Assembly (NCBI GenBank): GCA_905250075.1
Contig: CAJNOP010000308.1
Span: forward strand, 154,533-218,532
Direction of reading: 5' to 3'
Length of the DNA: 64,000 nt
From: Rotaria sp. Silwood1
Lineage: Eukaryota > Rotifera > Eurotatoria > Philodinida > Philodinidae
Made by a program: the position numbers and the translations under genes. Shown here in pieces: positions 39,001 through 50,417 of the stretch. Each line of letters begins with the position of its first letter. Within the stretch, counting starts at the first letter, position 1. The notes under the pieces are model-generated. The model was not told the DNA's origin, made no database searches, and saw only the letters and a program-made list of their open reading frames with translations.

Positions 39001-39512
39001 ATTTTAAATAAAGAAATAAATGAAGAACGAATTGTTTATCAAATACAATGTGAAACATGGCCAGATCATGATATACCTAATAATTATTCTTCATTTGTTG
39101 ATTTTGTATTAGAAATTCGTGAATTAAGAAAAGCAAATAAACATATTCCAATTCTTGTTCATTGCAGGTAAAATTCAAAATTAAGATTAAAAAAAAAAGC
39201 AATTTCAATTTTATTCTTTGTGTTTTTTTTCTTCTTAGTGCTGGTATTGGTAGAACAGGTGTATTAATTTTAATGGAAACAGCTTTATGTCTTATTGAAG
39301 CAAATCAACCTATATTTCCATTAAATATTGTTCGACAAATGCGTGAACAACGTTTAGGAATGATTCAAACAGCTGTATAAATTAAATTTATTAAAAGATT
39401 AATAAACATTTTTGATGTTTTTTTTTTTTGAATTTAGAGTCAATATCAATTTGCATGTGAAGCAGTTCTTTATGCATATGATCATGGATTGATAGAAGTC
39501 AATAGCAATTGA
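33091..39512 (+). CDS. PTPN4: FERM-PDZ protein tyrosine phosphatase (PTPN3/PTPN4 type)
   Basis: Cytoskeleton-associated tyrosine phosphatase. Seventeen exons: 33091-33339, 34136-34475, 34556-34676, 35333-35426, 35478-35590, 35663-35726, 36973-37127, 37183-37248, 37304-37600, 37848-37980, 38046-38183, 38260-38409, 38470-38628, 38683-38822, 38880-39167, 39239-39374, 39438-39512. All phases fit, giving about 905 aa (vertebrate PTPN4 is about 926). A Ser-rich leader precedes FERM (from SYNLRSFE, through [17 protein letters not shown] and [14 protein letters not shown] to [10 protein letters not shown]). A Ser-rich linker and a PDZ follow ([20 protein letters not shown]). The PTP domain has [15 protein letters not shown] (W800), [10 protein letters not shown] (Cys835) and QTASQYQF. 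The WPD loop has D where relatives have G after WPDH. All catalytic residues are present. The start is the first ATG in the open exon. An upstream start or exon is possible. Confidence 0.93.
33404..33421. repeat. 18 bp perfect palindrome
   Basis: CTCGGATTTAAATCCGAG equals its own reverse complement. It lies 6 bases left of the inverted-repeat element at 33428-34087 and may be part of its end structure. Confidence 0.8.
33428..34087. mobile_element. 660 bp inverted-repeat element with GGAC tandem repeat, in intron 1 of the phosphatase gene
   Basis: The left end GTGTACTTCAAAAAGTAAAT matches the complement of the right end, GTGTACTCAAAAAGTGAG. The match continues inward as ATTCTAGAA on both sides. 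The right end is itself a 9 bp stem hairpin (GTGTACTCA, CTTTT, TGAGTACAC). A higher-GC body contains ACTCAGGAACGGCTCGGCCG, and about six units of ACGG/GGAC run at about 34003-34045. No transposase is visible, so it is non-autonomous. It makes up 660 of the 796 bp of the intron 33340-34135. A 61-codon frame across the GGAC run (poly Thr-Asp-Gly-Arg) is a repeat artefact. Confidence 0.75.
34855..35027 (+). repeat. CCGGT-rich MITE-like repeat, copy 2, in a phosphatase intron
   Basis: It starts CCCAGGTCACAAAAACCGG and ends TTTTCATCACATGG. It shares the order GAGCCGGTAA, CCGCGGTTAACCGCCGGTT, TTGCCCG, CATCACATGG with copy 1 at 17836-17963. It is longer than copy 1 because of extra CCGGTAA/GGTTTACCG units. 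It lies in the 656 bp intron 34677-35332. Confidence 0.7.
36147..36164. repeat. AG microsatellite
   Basis: Run of about nine AG units in the 1246 bp intron 35727-36972 of the phosphatase gene. The rest of that intron is plain AT-rich sequence. Confidence 0.8.
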
Positions 39513-39887
39513 TTGATTATTCATTTGGACTTCGTTTTTTTTTCTATTGTCAGATAAATTATGTGCTCGATGTTCAAGTATAATGCTCAGCAAGAATTCA
39601 AAGATTGAACAGTCTTTTGTCGTTCAAAGATCTTGTGTTTTCTTTTTTTTTGTAGACTTTCTTTTTAATAGAGTGTATTGATAATGTTTTTTTTTTTTAA
39701 ATTGAATTATGTGATTCGTTTTTTTTTAAATTAAAAATATAGCAAATCAGAAAGCAATGATTTTTATGAAATTCTCCTAATTTTAGACAAAATGGTTTGT
39801 ACAACAAATCTGTTCTTGAATAATTTTGTTTTAGATGTGAGCATGTATTTATTAAAATTAATTACTATTGCTCACTTTCACTAATTC
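39513..39887. other. short intergenic spacer
   Basis: 375 bp of AT-rich DNA with T-runs between the phosphatase stop and the J-protein start. The two genes are on the same strand. No feature recognised. Confidence 0.5.
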
Positions 39888-40781
39888 ATGTCTAATTATT
39901 TTAATTATATTACTCGATCTACTACCGGTTCTATTAAATATACCGGTACATCATTTTCTTGTTATTGCATAAATCATCGTCGATTTTATGCTGATCGAAA
40001 ATCAACAAATCATTATGATGCACTTGGTGTTAGTTCAAATGCTTCTACAAAAGAAATTAAAGCAGCTTTTTATAATTTATCAAAAAAACATCATCCAGAT
40101 GTAAATCCTCATGATAATAATGCTTCACATAAATTTAGTACAATATCAAATGCATATGATATATTAAGTGATCCAGTTAAACGAAAAGATTATGATAATG
40201 AATTATCATCTCGAATATCTCCATCTGATCCATATGTTACATATGATCGAACAAGTACATATGCACAACGAGCACGTGCTCATCGTCCATCAACATGGAA
40301 ACCACCGCCATCATCAAAAAATCCTAGTGGAGGATTTCCAGGTGCTGAAAATGCATTTGGTAATAGTCGTAATACAACCTATGGAACATTTGATAAAGAA
40401 TATTATGATAATGTATTTGGTCGATATCGTGGTCCATCACCACAGGGACGTACGAATATGTATAATTTCGATGAGTTTTATCGTAGTCATTATAATGATT
40501 TTGAATTTTGGGGTACAACAAGAAAAGAAACACAAGAAAGACTTCGACGTGAACGACAAGAAGCAGAACATCGACGTCAACAAAAAGCTAATCGTAGTAC
40601 AGTATCAAAAGTATCATCAGTAGCTATTTGGTTTAGTGTTGGACTTTTTGTTCTTTTCATATCAAATATATTACATGATATGCATTTTCAACGACCAGCT
40701 GATGAACTTCGTTCGAAATTTTACATCATTCCGAAGTCATCTACTAATAAATCACATCAAGAGTCATCCACGAAGTCTTAA
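39888..40781 (+). CDS. DNAJC30: mitochondrial J-domain protein, DNAJC30-like
   Basis: J-domain co-chaperone that stimulates an Hsp70. DNAJC30 in animals is a mitochondrial inner-membrane protein linked to respiratory-chain maintenance. 297 aa, intronless. The N-terminus is basic with Ser/Thr/Tyr and no acidic residues for about 34 residues, as in a mitochondrial presequence. The J domain follows at about 41-105 (HYDALGVSSNASTKEIKAAF, HPD at residues 69-71, AYDILSDPVKRKDYD). A Gly/Ser/Pro-rich linker leads to MYNFDEFYRSHY, a block also seen in DNAJC30. Then come a charged RRERQEAEHRRQQ helix and one membrane helix (about 245-263, VAIWFSVGLFVLFISNIL). Long open frames in the other frames here are shadows. 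Confidence 0.85.
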   Translation: MSNYFNYITRSTTGSIKYTGTSFSCYCINHRRFYADRKSTNHYDALGVSSNASTKEIKAAFYNLSKKHHPDVNPHDNNASHKFSTISNAYDILSDPVKRKDYDNELSSRISPSDPYVTYDRTSTYAQRARAHRPSTWKPPPSSKNPSGGFPGAENAFGNSRNTTYGTFDKEYYDNVFGRYRGPSPQGRTNMYNFDEFYRSHYNDFEFWGTTRKETQERLRRERQEAEHRRQQKANRSTVSKVSSVAIWFSVGLFVLFISNILHDMHFQRPADELRSKFYIIPKSSTNKSHQESSTKS

Positions 40782-42445
40782 AAAAAATGCTTTTCTTTTG
40801 TTTATTGAATAATATAAAGTTGTAACTTATTTTTATATTGACAATGAAATATATGAAACTACCTATTTGTTTTCTCATTTATTTTCTTCTTTTATATTAT
40901 TGAAAATCTAAAATATTTTCTTTCCGTATACTAGACATGAGTTAGGCCAGTCAAAGTTTGTTCTCTGTCCCGATCCAATCTCAGTAATTTATTAGTCAAT
41001 GATTAGCAATTTTTGAGTCATTTCTATTGGATTGTGTTCTAATTGATATGATTTATAAGATAATTTTGTTTAAAACTATCGAATATTTAACTATAATCTT
41101 TAGTTCTGATTGAGACAACTTGTTTCTAGCAGTCCCGATCCCGCACTTATCTTGTGGTGACAATATGACATAATTCATATCTACCAGATACTTATTTTTT
41201 AAGCATGAGTGTCTAACACAAGCTAAGTTTGTGACTTGAACTAAAAGATTTTTCTTTCTGAATTAATTGTAAGTTTTTGAATTTTTATTATTGAAATCGG
41301 CCAATTAGTGTCATTTAAATAGAATACATTTACTTTTTTGTTGACTAAAAAATGAGAATTTATTTGTATGTGTTTATCTATTTAAAACATGATTCACATG
41401 ATCATGTAACATGCTTTTGAATATTTACATGTTTAATAGAAGTCGTAGTTACTGAATAATATGATCTGAATCTTTTAAGTAACAAGGTTGTTTAATATAA
41501 TTAAACAACAATATCAATTTCTTATAATTGTATCAGCAGCCTTTGGATTGAGTAACAATGAAAAACACATAGCTATTATGATTTTTAAGACTATTTTCCA
41601 TAGACTTGTCATGTTATTAATTTTACTTGAGTACTGATTTCATTAATGAACTTTTATAGTTACATGCGACTATATTGATATATTTATTCATTCAGTTCAG
41701 GATCAAATGAAGGAACACGTGATGACCATTATGTATGAATGGTTATCACATGTTTATAAAGAAAAAGAAAGTAAAATATAACGAAAAGATATTTAATTCA
41801 TGACTCGTTGATCTTCTTTAATTTATCAGGCTCTTCAATATATATATTTTAAACAGAAAAATATGATCAATATCATTTGTGTTGGTAAACTATTTAGACT
41901 CTCGTAATAATCAAACTTGAGTTAACCTTTGATTGGCATACATAGTGAGATAGTTAGATCGATCTTTTCTTTGTTTACTATATATAATAAGTAGTGTTAT
42001 AATGTCAATCGTGTTCTGAAAAACTCTTCTGTAAGATAGAATAGATTTTTTTAATGTTTAATATTTTCACAGAAGATTATTTTTTCTCTCAGAATATTCT
42101 AATGGTCAAAAAAATTTGTTGTATAAGCCTGAGTTTTACACCAAACTTCGATAAAATAGTCAAAACTCAAGAAAGAAGCATAAAAACAAACGAATTTTAT
42201 AGATTTATATTAGTTTCATTAAATTCTATTAATAGATAAATAAGAATTCGCTAGACAGTTGAAATTTACACCTAAAGTAAGCAAATTTATACATTAATCT
42301 TAATACCAATATATCATAGATCTAACTATATCTTTTGTTTCTATCAAAAAATTATTTATTTGATATTATTTAACAGTCGAAAAGATACTATTTTTATTAA
42401 CTATTTAGAAAATTTTTGATCATAATTTCTAATTCTAGATTATTC
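40782..42445. other. intergenic region
   Basis: 1.66 kb of AT-rich sequence with no supported gene. A splice-acceptor-like TTTCTAATTCTAG ends at about 42438, just before the next ATG. Confidence 0.5.
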
Positions 42446-43027
42446 ATGGTTAAAACAAATAAAATTCAAAGTATTTCATATACTCTTGATGAATTACGTT
42501 CAATTCGATCATCTGTTGATCAATGTCGTTCTTATTTAATAAAATTTATTGAACAATATAAATCAATTAATTTATTAGATATTGAAACACGTTTATTAAA
42601 TCGTTGTGTTTATAAAAATTGGAATGCACGTCATGCTGAATTTGGTATTCAAGCAAGTCGACGAACTGTTCGTTTACTTGAAAAATATCTTTCTAAACGT
42701 GAACAATATCTTGAACAAATTCTAATAGAATTTAAACCAGATAATGTTGAAATACGTTTACCATCACGTGGTACATTTAATCAATTAATTAAAAATCTAG
42801 AAGAATCATCATTATTATTAATAAAAATTAAACGTCTATCAAAATTAACTGTTGATCGATTAAGACTTGAATGTTTTCGTGCTAATTATGTTCATTATAA
42901 TATATTAATGATGTCTCTTTGTTCAAGAATTTATTTTTTAGTTTTAGCACTTGATAAAATTCAAAAAGAATTTTGTTCTAATATTAAACAATTCATTAAA
43001 ATATTCAAGAAAAAAACTAAAGAATAA
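42446..43027 (+). CDS. NEPRO: NEPRO-like nucleolar protein (DUF4477 region)
   Basis: 193 aa, single exon. It resembles the N-terminal domain of nucleolus-and-neural-progenitor protein NEPRO (C3orf17). Shared features are a helical start, then LDIETRLLNRCVYKNWNARH (compare DAETxxLxxxxYxNxNxxxxH in the family), a helix pair (RRTVRLLEKYL), LPSRGTFNQLIKNLEESSLLL, and a long Leu/Ile-rich helix with NILMMSLCSRIYFLVLALDK where the family has LVSRLWVLYKG. The C-terminal part of vertebrate NEPRO is absent. The protein ends in a basic KIFKKKTKE tail. An acceptor-like CTAG seven bases before the ATG suggests a trans-spliced leader or an unseen 5' exon. The stop lies 30 bp before the AADAT start. The assignment is by recalled pattern, not by alignment. 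Confidence 0.6.
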   Translation: MVKTNKIQSISYTLDELRSIRSSVDQCRSYLIKFIEQYKSINLLDIETRLLNRCVYKNWNARHAEFGIQASRRTVRLLEKYLSKREQYLEQILIEFKPDNVEIRLPSRGTFNQLIKNLEESSLLLIKIKRLSKLTVDRLRLECFRANYVHYNILMMSLCSRIYFLVLALDKIQKEFCSNIKQFIKIFKKKTKE

Positions 43028-43057
43028 TACTATTCGTTATTATGTTTTTTTTTTCAG

Positions 43058-45580
43058 ATGCCTCTCTGTCTTGATTATGCTCGCTTTTTAAGTAAAGCAG
43101 CTGCACGTAGACAACCAAGTGCTATTCGAGAAGCTAGTAAGCATTTATTTATAATTAGAGATGTAAGCCTATCAACTGAACCGCCACCGGAAGCATAAAA
43201 ATAGAAATTAGATATTTGTAGAATTTTTAATATTCCAGATCAATGTTCAGGAATATTCTTATCTAGTTTTATGCTATCATGTTCTTCACCGGTGTTGTAT
43301 TTTGTTGTCATTTCAAAGTTTCATAGACCTTAGAAAATTTTAACAAAAGAAAAGCACCGGGAACTGTCAACTACCGATGACGCCGAAAGTTTTTCTTGCC
43401 GACGATAACAACGCCCGAAGGTCTTCATAGCCGTCGCCGCTGATTAGTTCATCGGCTTACATTTCGATTTATAATTAAATTCATTTACATAATCAATATT
43501 TTAGCTCAATTATTTGCACGATCACCACCTTCAACTATTAGTTTTGCATCAGGAAGTCCTAATACATCTTTATTTCCATTTAAAGAAGCAACCGTTACTT
43601 TAATGTAAACCTTCTGTTTTTTTTTTTGTTTTAATAAGGAAATATAATTATCTTTTTTGTTCTTTATAGAGATGGTTCGAACGTTCAATTAGATACTTCT
43701 GCTATGTCTAAAGCATTACAATATTTACCTACACCTGGGTAGATATCTTTGTAATTTTGAGTATATTTCATTAGTTTTTTTTATGATTGTTTTTTAGACA
43801 AGCAGATTTATTAGAATGGTTAAAAAAACTACAAAATAGCTATCATTCTCCAAATGATTTTAAACGATATGATTTATGTATAACAAATGGTTCAATGGAA
43901 GGATTAAGCAAAGTTTTTGAACTTGTTCTCAATCCTGGTGATCCAATTTTAGTTGATTCACCTTGTTATTCAGGATCTTTAGATTTTGTATATATTTTTA
44001 AAAAACAATTTTTGTTTTTGTTCGATTGATCTTTTGTGTTTAGCTTCGTGGCTTTGGCGCTGATATTATTAGTATTGATACAGATTCTAATGGTATGAAT
44101 GCTGAAAATTTAAATAATACTCTTTCAAATTGGTCCACGGCAAAAAATTTACCTAAAGCTCTTTATACAATTCCAAATGGTTCTAATCCAACAGGAGCAT
44201 CAATGAATTTAGAACGAAAAAAGGCTATTTATGAGGTAAAAATTTCAAAAAAAAAAAACAAAAATTGATTTTATATTTTCGACTAAATTCATATTTCAAT
44301 TTTTTTTTGTTTTTATTTATTTAGATTGCTAAGAAATATAATCTTTTAATTATTGAAGATGATCCATATTATTTTCTACAATTTACAGTAATAAATCAAT
44401 AAATATTAAAAATTATTTTTCATAGAAAATAATTCTAGAAACCTGCACCATCATTTTTATCAATGGATATTGATGGTCGTGTTATTCGACTTGATTCTAT
44501 GTCGAAAGTTTTATCAGCTGGGTAAGATTAAATTGATTAGTGAAAAAAATAAACAAGAAAATGAATCAATTATTTATATAGAATGCGTCTTGGTTTTGTT
44601 ACTGCACCAATACCATTATGGCAAAAATTAGTTTATCATCAACAAGTAACAAGTATGCATGCAAGTTCTCTTTCACAAGTAATTTTTTGTTGTTTTTTTT
44701 TTGATAGAAAAAAAAAGAAAAGAAATTTTTAACAAAGTTTTTTGATGTTTATTTATTAGATGTTAGCATTGAAATTATTCGAAAAATGGAATTTATCAGG
44801 ATTCAATGAACATACACAACGGTAATAATTATTAAAAGAATTTTTATTGATTAATTTTTATATGTTGTAGTATTTCAAAATTTTATCAAAATCAAAAAAC
44901 ATTAATGGTCAATGCTATTAATAAACATTTAAAAGGTATATTTATTTAAAGAATTTCAAAATAAATTTCTATTTGTTTTCTTCTTCTATCTCTTAACTTT
45001 TTTTTTTAGTAACGAAGCTTTGAGGAAACATCATTGGAAATCCGTAATAGATTAAGATAATGTGATGGAAGATGACATTTTTTGTCAGTTTAGTTAATTG
45101 AGATATTGATTATTTAACCTTTGCATCATTTTTGAATTAATTTGTTAAGTATTTTTTATTTGTCCAAAAAATATTCTTTCATGATAGACTCATTATTAGT
45201 TATAAGAAAAGTTGTTTGTTTTTGTCATATTCAATTTTAATTTGAATATAATAATAAATATTTAGGTATGGTCACATTTAATGAACCAACAGCTGGAATG
45301 TTTATATGGTTAAAAATCAATGGTATTGAAGATACAAGAAAACTGATTTATGAAAAAGCACTTAAACAAGAAGTATTACTTTTACCGGGTAGTGCTTTTT
45401 TCTTTGATCAATCAAAGTCTTATCCATTTGTTCGAGTTTCTTATTCACTTTGTACACCTGAACAAATTGAGACAGTAAAACTATTTATTATTATTATTAG
45501 TTTTTCTTATAAATTTATTTTGATTTTAATAGGGTATGGCACGTTTTGGTAAAGTTCTTCAAGAAGAATTAAATCACTAA
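43058..45580 (+). CDS. AADAT: kynurenine/2-aminoadipate aminotransferase (AADAT, KAT II)
   Basis: PLP enzyme that transaminates 2-aminoadipate (lysine catabolism) and kynurenine (to kynurenic acid). Twelve exons: 43058-43136, 43505-43604, 43670-43738, 43798-43987, 44044-44235, 44325-44387, 44439-44521, 44582-44678, 44760-44821, 44871-44935, 45266-45474, 45533-45580. All phases agree and give 418 aa (human about 425). Fold-type-I features: YARFLSKAAARRQPSAIRE at the start, ISFASGSPN, ITNGSMEGLSKVFELVLNPGD, YTIPNGSNPTGASM, IIEDDPYYFLQF, and the PLP lysine in DSMSKVLSAGMRLGF (about K254). The C-terminal domain has EPTAGMFIWLKI and LLPGSAFFFDQS. Intron 1 (368 bp) contains a MITE at 43161-43462. 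The ATG directly follows a poly-T and CAG acceptor signal, which points to trans-splicing or an upstream non-coding exon. Confidence 0.93.
43161..43462. mobile_element. 302 bp MITE in AADAT intron 1
   Basis: The left end is ATGTAAGCCTATCAACTGAA. The complement of the right end is ATGTAAGCCGATGAACTAAT. That is 9 bp identical and then most positions alike over about 20 bp. The body is GC-richer than its surroundings (CCGCCACCGG, CACCGGTG, GCCGTCGCCG) and has no coding capacity. It fills most of the intron 43137-43504. Confidence 0.75.
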
Positions 45581-48500
45581 TAATATAAAAATATTAATGA
45601 TGATATTATTGGAAAACTCTATTTTGTTTTTCTTCTGTGAACGTTTGAAAAATCATCAAAAAAAAAAAAAAATTTTTTTTAAATAAAAATAGAATGAACT
45701 TCTTTTGAAACAAAAAATTTTTATTTGAACATTATTGTCACCAAAAAAGAAAAGGTATTCAATAGATCTTTACGATCACTGATCAACAACAAAGACAAAA
45801 AGAAAAAAGAAACAACAAACAGATACAAAATATCTGTAGATGTCAATATCTATATTCAATGTTCTTCATTTAGCATATGCTCTTCTCTTTATTGTATATC
45901 TTGTCTATAGAGAGTTGATATTTATACAGGTGCCGTATGACTGACAAGCAATTGTATAGATCAAAATCAAGACAGAATTCTATTGATGATAATATAAACA
46001 TTTGCCGAGACAAAATGATAACAGTATGTGATATATGATCATTATACTGCTGTGTAGACTAACAATGACAATATACTAGTATTATACAAAGAAATAGAAA
46101 TAGGTATGTTGAATGTTTTATTTGACTCGTCGTCGATTTGATGATTTCTCACTTGAATCCGTTTCAATTGATTGTTAGCTCGGCTATGATTTATTAAATT
46201 AAACGGAGACGATAAGAATTTATTTGTTCTCATAATTCCTCATTTATAGAATTCATATTCAAATAATTATCGATTAAATAGAATCTGTAATAATAACCGA
46301 GCTTAACCTAAATGATGTGTCAACGAGCATTATTAAGATATATTTATTGAAATACGAAATATGAAGAACGAGTAGTATGCAATTCATGATTACATATCAT
46401 AATGCATTTACACTTAATTATTAAGATTGACATTTAGCAATTTAATGTGGCAAAACCATGAAAAGAAAATTTGTAAAGACATAAAAAACAAACAACTTAA
46501 TTTTTTTTACATATAAAATGTGTCCGTACGTTAGAAATGCTGATCATTTTTATTTTTTTCCTCTTCTTGTTTGTTACATAAGTTATTCTCCTCTACATAC
46601 AAGAAAAAAAACACATTGTCATAGATAATATTAGGATCGAATTGAGAAGGCACACAATTGAGAGATCATTGAATAGGACCGAAACAGGAAGAAATCGAAT
46701 CGGGAATAAATTATTTTATTTATTCAAATAGAAGTCGCATGTTATCGATCTTCATAGTTTTCATCATTCGGCACTTTTATCTTACCTAGTCTCATAATCA
46801 TTTTTTTTGTTTAATAAAAAGAATTGCTTTTTCGATTATTATTTTAATTGAAATAAATGAGAATCAATTTAAGTTAATAACGTTTCGTTGATTATTTTGA
46901 ATACTTAATTTGCTTAGGCTTTTTCTTTTGTAATTTTACTCGTTTGAAAAGAAGAAAAAAAGAAAAGTAAGTCAAACATTTGGCAAGTGATAGGAAAAGA
47001 AAGAAAACTCATATATTTACTGTTTTTTTTCAATGAATTCATGCAAACACTTGTGCTAATAAAATGACGAGAAACGGAAAAAAGAGAATAAGACAAGAAA
47101 TAATGATGCAGCATCAGCAATAAACTTATCGAGGTAAGAAAAGTCTCTGTGACCATTATAGGCATTCATAGACACAATACTAAACACAACTTCAGATTGT
47201 ACCAGTTGATTATGTTATTTTTATGGGTTTTGCAGTGTCTTATATTTCTGAAAAAGCATTTGACATGATTTGTTTTGATATGGTTTGAGAGAAAATTAAT
47301 TATTCAATGGATTCATTTAGTTTTCATTTTGTTTATCTAATATCTTTTCTAAAAATAAAATAAATTATTAAAAAAACTATTCAATATAGGTTTTCATTTT
47401 GTTTTTAATTAGTTTTAAAATCATTTCTCAGTTAATTTCTATAGTAACTATGATTTATTTGATGAAAGACTTATTGACAATAAACTAAATAAATACTTGA
47501 AAGAATATTGATTTTCTCTATCAATTTAATTATATCGAATCGTATAAGTAAGGTTTTTTGCTAAAAGTATAATAAAATTGGTTTTTTTTTTAGAATCAAT
47601 TTAAATTTGTTTTATATTTCTTGTACATTTATAGTAGATGAATGTTTTCTATGTTGGATATTTTTCATAATTAAACAATTTTCTATTATTAACTTTAATG
47701 ACTCGATAAATTTATTAAATTTTAGAAAAAGATCAAAGTTAAACAAAAGAAAAAAAAACTGAAAACTATTTTCTTTCATAAGGTAATTCATATTCTACCC
47801 AAAACTAAAATACAGTAAAATGAATTAACCTAAATATTTAACACTTTAATTAATAATATCTTATGAATAAGATACTATATCTCTATACTGTATGGTATGC
47901 ACTTAACTTTTCCTAAAAAAAAGGAAAGAATCTATTTATAATCGAAAGAGAGAGACATTTGATTTTGTGTGTCAAATAAAAACAACAAAGATGAGGGTCG
48001 GACACGTTTTTAATCAATGATAATTATAATATTTTCCTTCATAGACCTTTAGTATCACTAAATCTCAACTTAAATTTTGATCTTGACTATTTTATTATTA
48101 AATGTACTGAAAGGCAAAAGGACACGTTAAATTTATTGTAATCAAAAAAAAAAAAAGAAAAATAGATAAACATTGAAAATCGAAATAAAATCAAGGCGAA
48201 TGCCGTGTCAAGTGCAATCGAATTCAATTATGATTGATTTTTGCAAGCGCACTTTCTTTCGCTTTCATCGGTCTAATGATTTTTCATAAATATGTGTGTC
48301 AATAAATGAAAAAAAAAAATGGAGAAAAGAAAAACCTTTTTTTTTTCGTGTTATTTTAATAATAGAATTCTCCTCATCCCACTTGTAAAACGATGTCTAT
48401 AAATAGATTTCGAGTATTTATATATATATATGATTATGTAAAAAGAAACCAAAATATTATGATCATATTGATTCATTATTCTAAATATGTTTATACTTTC

Positions 48501-50417
48501 TTTTGTGTGATATTAACAAACAAACAAACAAATAAATATTTTATCTTTGATTGATAAATGTACGTGTTTTTTAAATTCATTTTGAATTATATATTATATT
48601 AGATTGATATCTGAATTAGACAATGAGACCATAGTAACATCAAGGCACTTGTTAATCTTATATATATATATGTACAATAAAGGTTTCATTCATGAATTTC
48701 AATCTCTATATATATATTTAGAATATTATAATTATGAATGCTATACTTTTGATGACTTCTTTTTCATTGCTCGTTCTTTCGAACGTCAAAACTCGTTTTT
48801 TCTTTTTTTTTTTTTTTGATAAAAATTTTCACTCGAACCAAGCGTTTCTTACTCATTGCTTTATTCATAATATTCTTTCTCCGACTCTTCTACTATGTGC
48901 CATTTTTTTTTCCCAACACTAAATACACACATACATATCGAGACTATATCCTTTTCCCAATAGATTTACTATTGAACAATAGTTCAGCGTGAATAATTTT
49001 GTGAAATGAATTAGTTCTAGCAATTGAATCCAAATAACACTCCAATCGATTGGTGTCATTTTTTCTATTAATTTGCAATCCATATATTTCATCATCATAT
49101 ATATATATATATATGTAACTATCATAAAAAACTTTTTTCTTATTGATAACTTATCTAATATTATTTGTAAGTATAGCGTAGATAATATATTTTACATATG
49201 AATCACAAATTAATAATTTTTATTATTTTAATATTACCTTATAATATAAAATATTCTAATTAAATACATATGGTATATTTCTAGATATGAACATGATTAT
49301 TAGTTATATATATATATATATGATTTATTTAACTGTCATGTTTGAAATATGATATTAGCATCATTTCTTTTTGTATTTCAATCGATGAATTAAATTAGAA
49401 TATGAATTAATTTTTATTTATAGTAAAGTTAGTTTCTTTAATATTTTTCTTTCTTCTATAGTTTTTAGATAAAGAAGAGACAGAAAAGGAGCAAACTTTT
49501 TTTTGTTTTCTCTTAACAAATAAGCACATCCAAAAATATATATACCCCTGATCGTGCTTTAGACTCAATTAATACCAACTGATAAATCATATCAATATAT
49601 GTAAATTTTAAACTTGATCTTTTACTATTTATAACGAAATATTGTCAAATATGATTCATTCTGTCATCTTTCTTTTTTAAAAGTATCATCTTTCAATAGA
49701 GAAAAAAAAAGAGAGAGAGAGAATAAGATATTCATTTTTCTTTAGCTTTGAAAGCAGACACTTCAATAGTCTTTACTTTTTTCCTCACTCTGTCTTTTTT
49801 CTTTTTTTATATTATTAAATAAGAAAAACAAAAAGAAATCGACAAGCTTATTGAATAGTGTAATTATCTTGCAATTGTTTTTTGTTTCTTTTTTTTTTAC
49901 TATAAAGTGTCACTCGAGTAATGACATTAAGTAAATAATATAGAAGAAATATTCAATAAAATACAATTCAAATTATTAACTGTATATTTCTAATGATGCA
50001 TGAGTAAAACACACATACACACACATACATCTAGTTTCGAGAAGTGATTATAGTACTATATATGAAGATGCATTTTTATGCATTAGTCTATATGTCATGA
50101 TGTGTGATGCGGAAATCAATGCATTTCTCTGTGATGGATTTCCTTTTCTATATTTTTGGGTAGAGCACGCGTAGAATTTATTTTTTTGTTTTTGTTTTTT
50201 TTCTTTTCTTTTGTTAGTCAAGATTCTCTTTTAGTTACTTATATTATCGTCTAATTCTCTTAGATATATTAATATATACTTCTATACGAATTTTTCAACA
50301 TATTTTCTATGATTTGTTAATAATGAAAGTGCGATAAATCTATTTCAATTATTTATTGATATTATTGATCTATTGTAGTCTAAAAGAAAAATAAAAAAAA
50401 AAACTCATCATTCATTC
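45581..50417. other. 4.8 kb gene desert upstream of the GPCR
   Basis: AT-rich, with many T-runs, TA repeats (48421-48433, 48660-48672, 49097-49115, 49305-49322) and an AG run at about 49712-49722. Short open frames on both strands lack motif or splice support. The length and position fit the long regulatory region of a neuronal receptor gene. Confidence 0.5.

Noticed and set aside
40168..40623. 151-codon His/Ile/Met-rich frame (and a minus-strand partner)
   Set aside because: Out-of-frame shadow of the DNAJC30-like gene.
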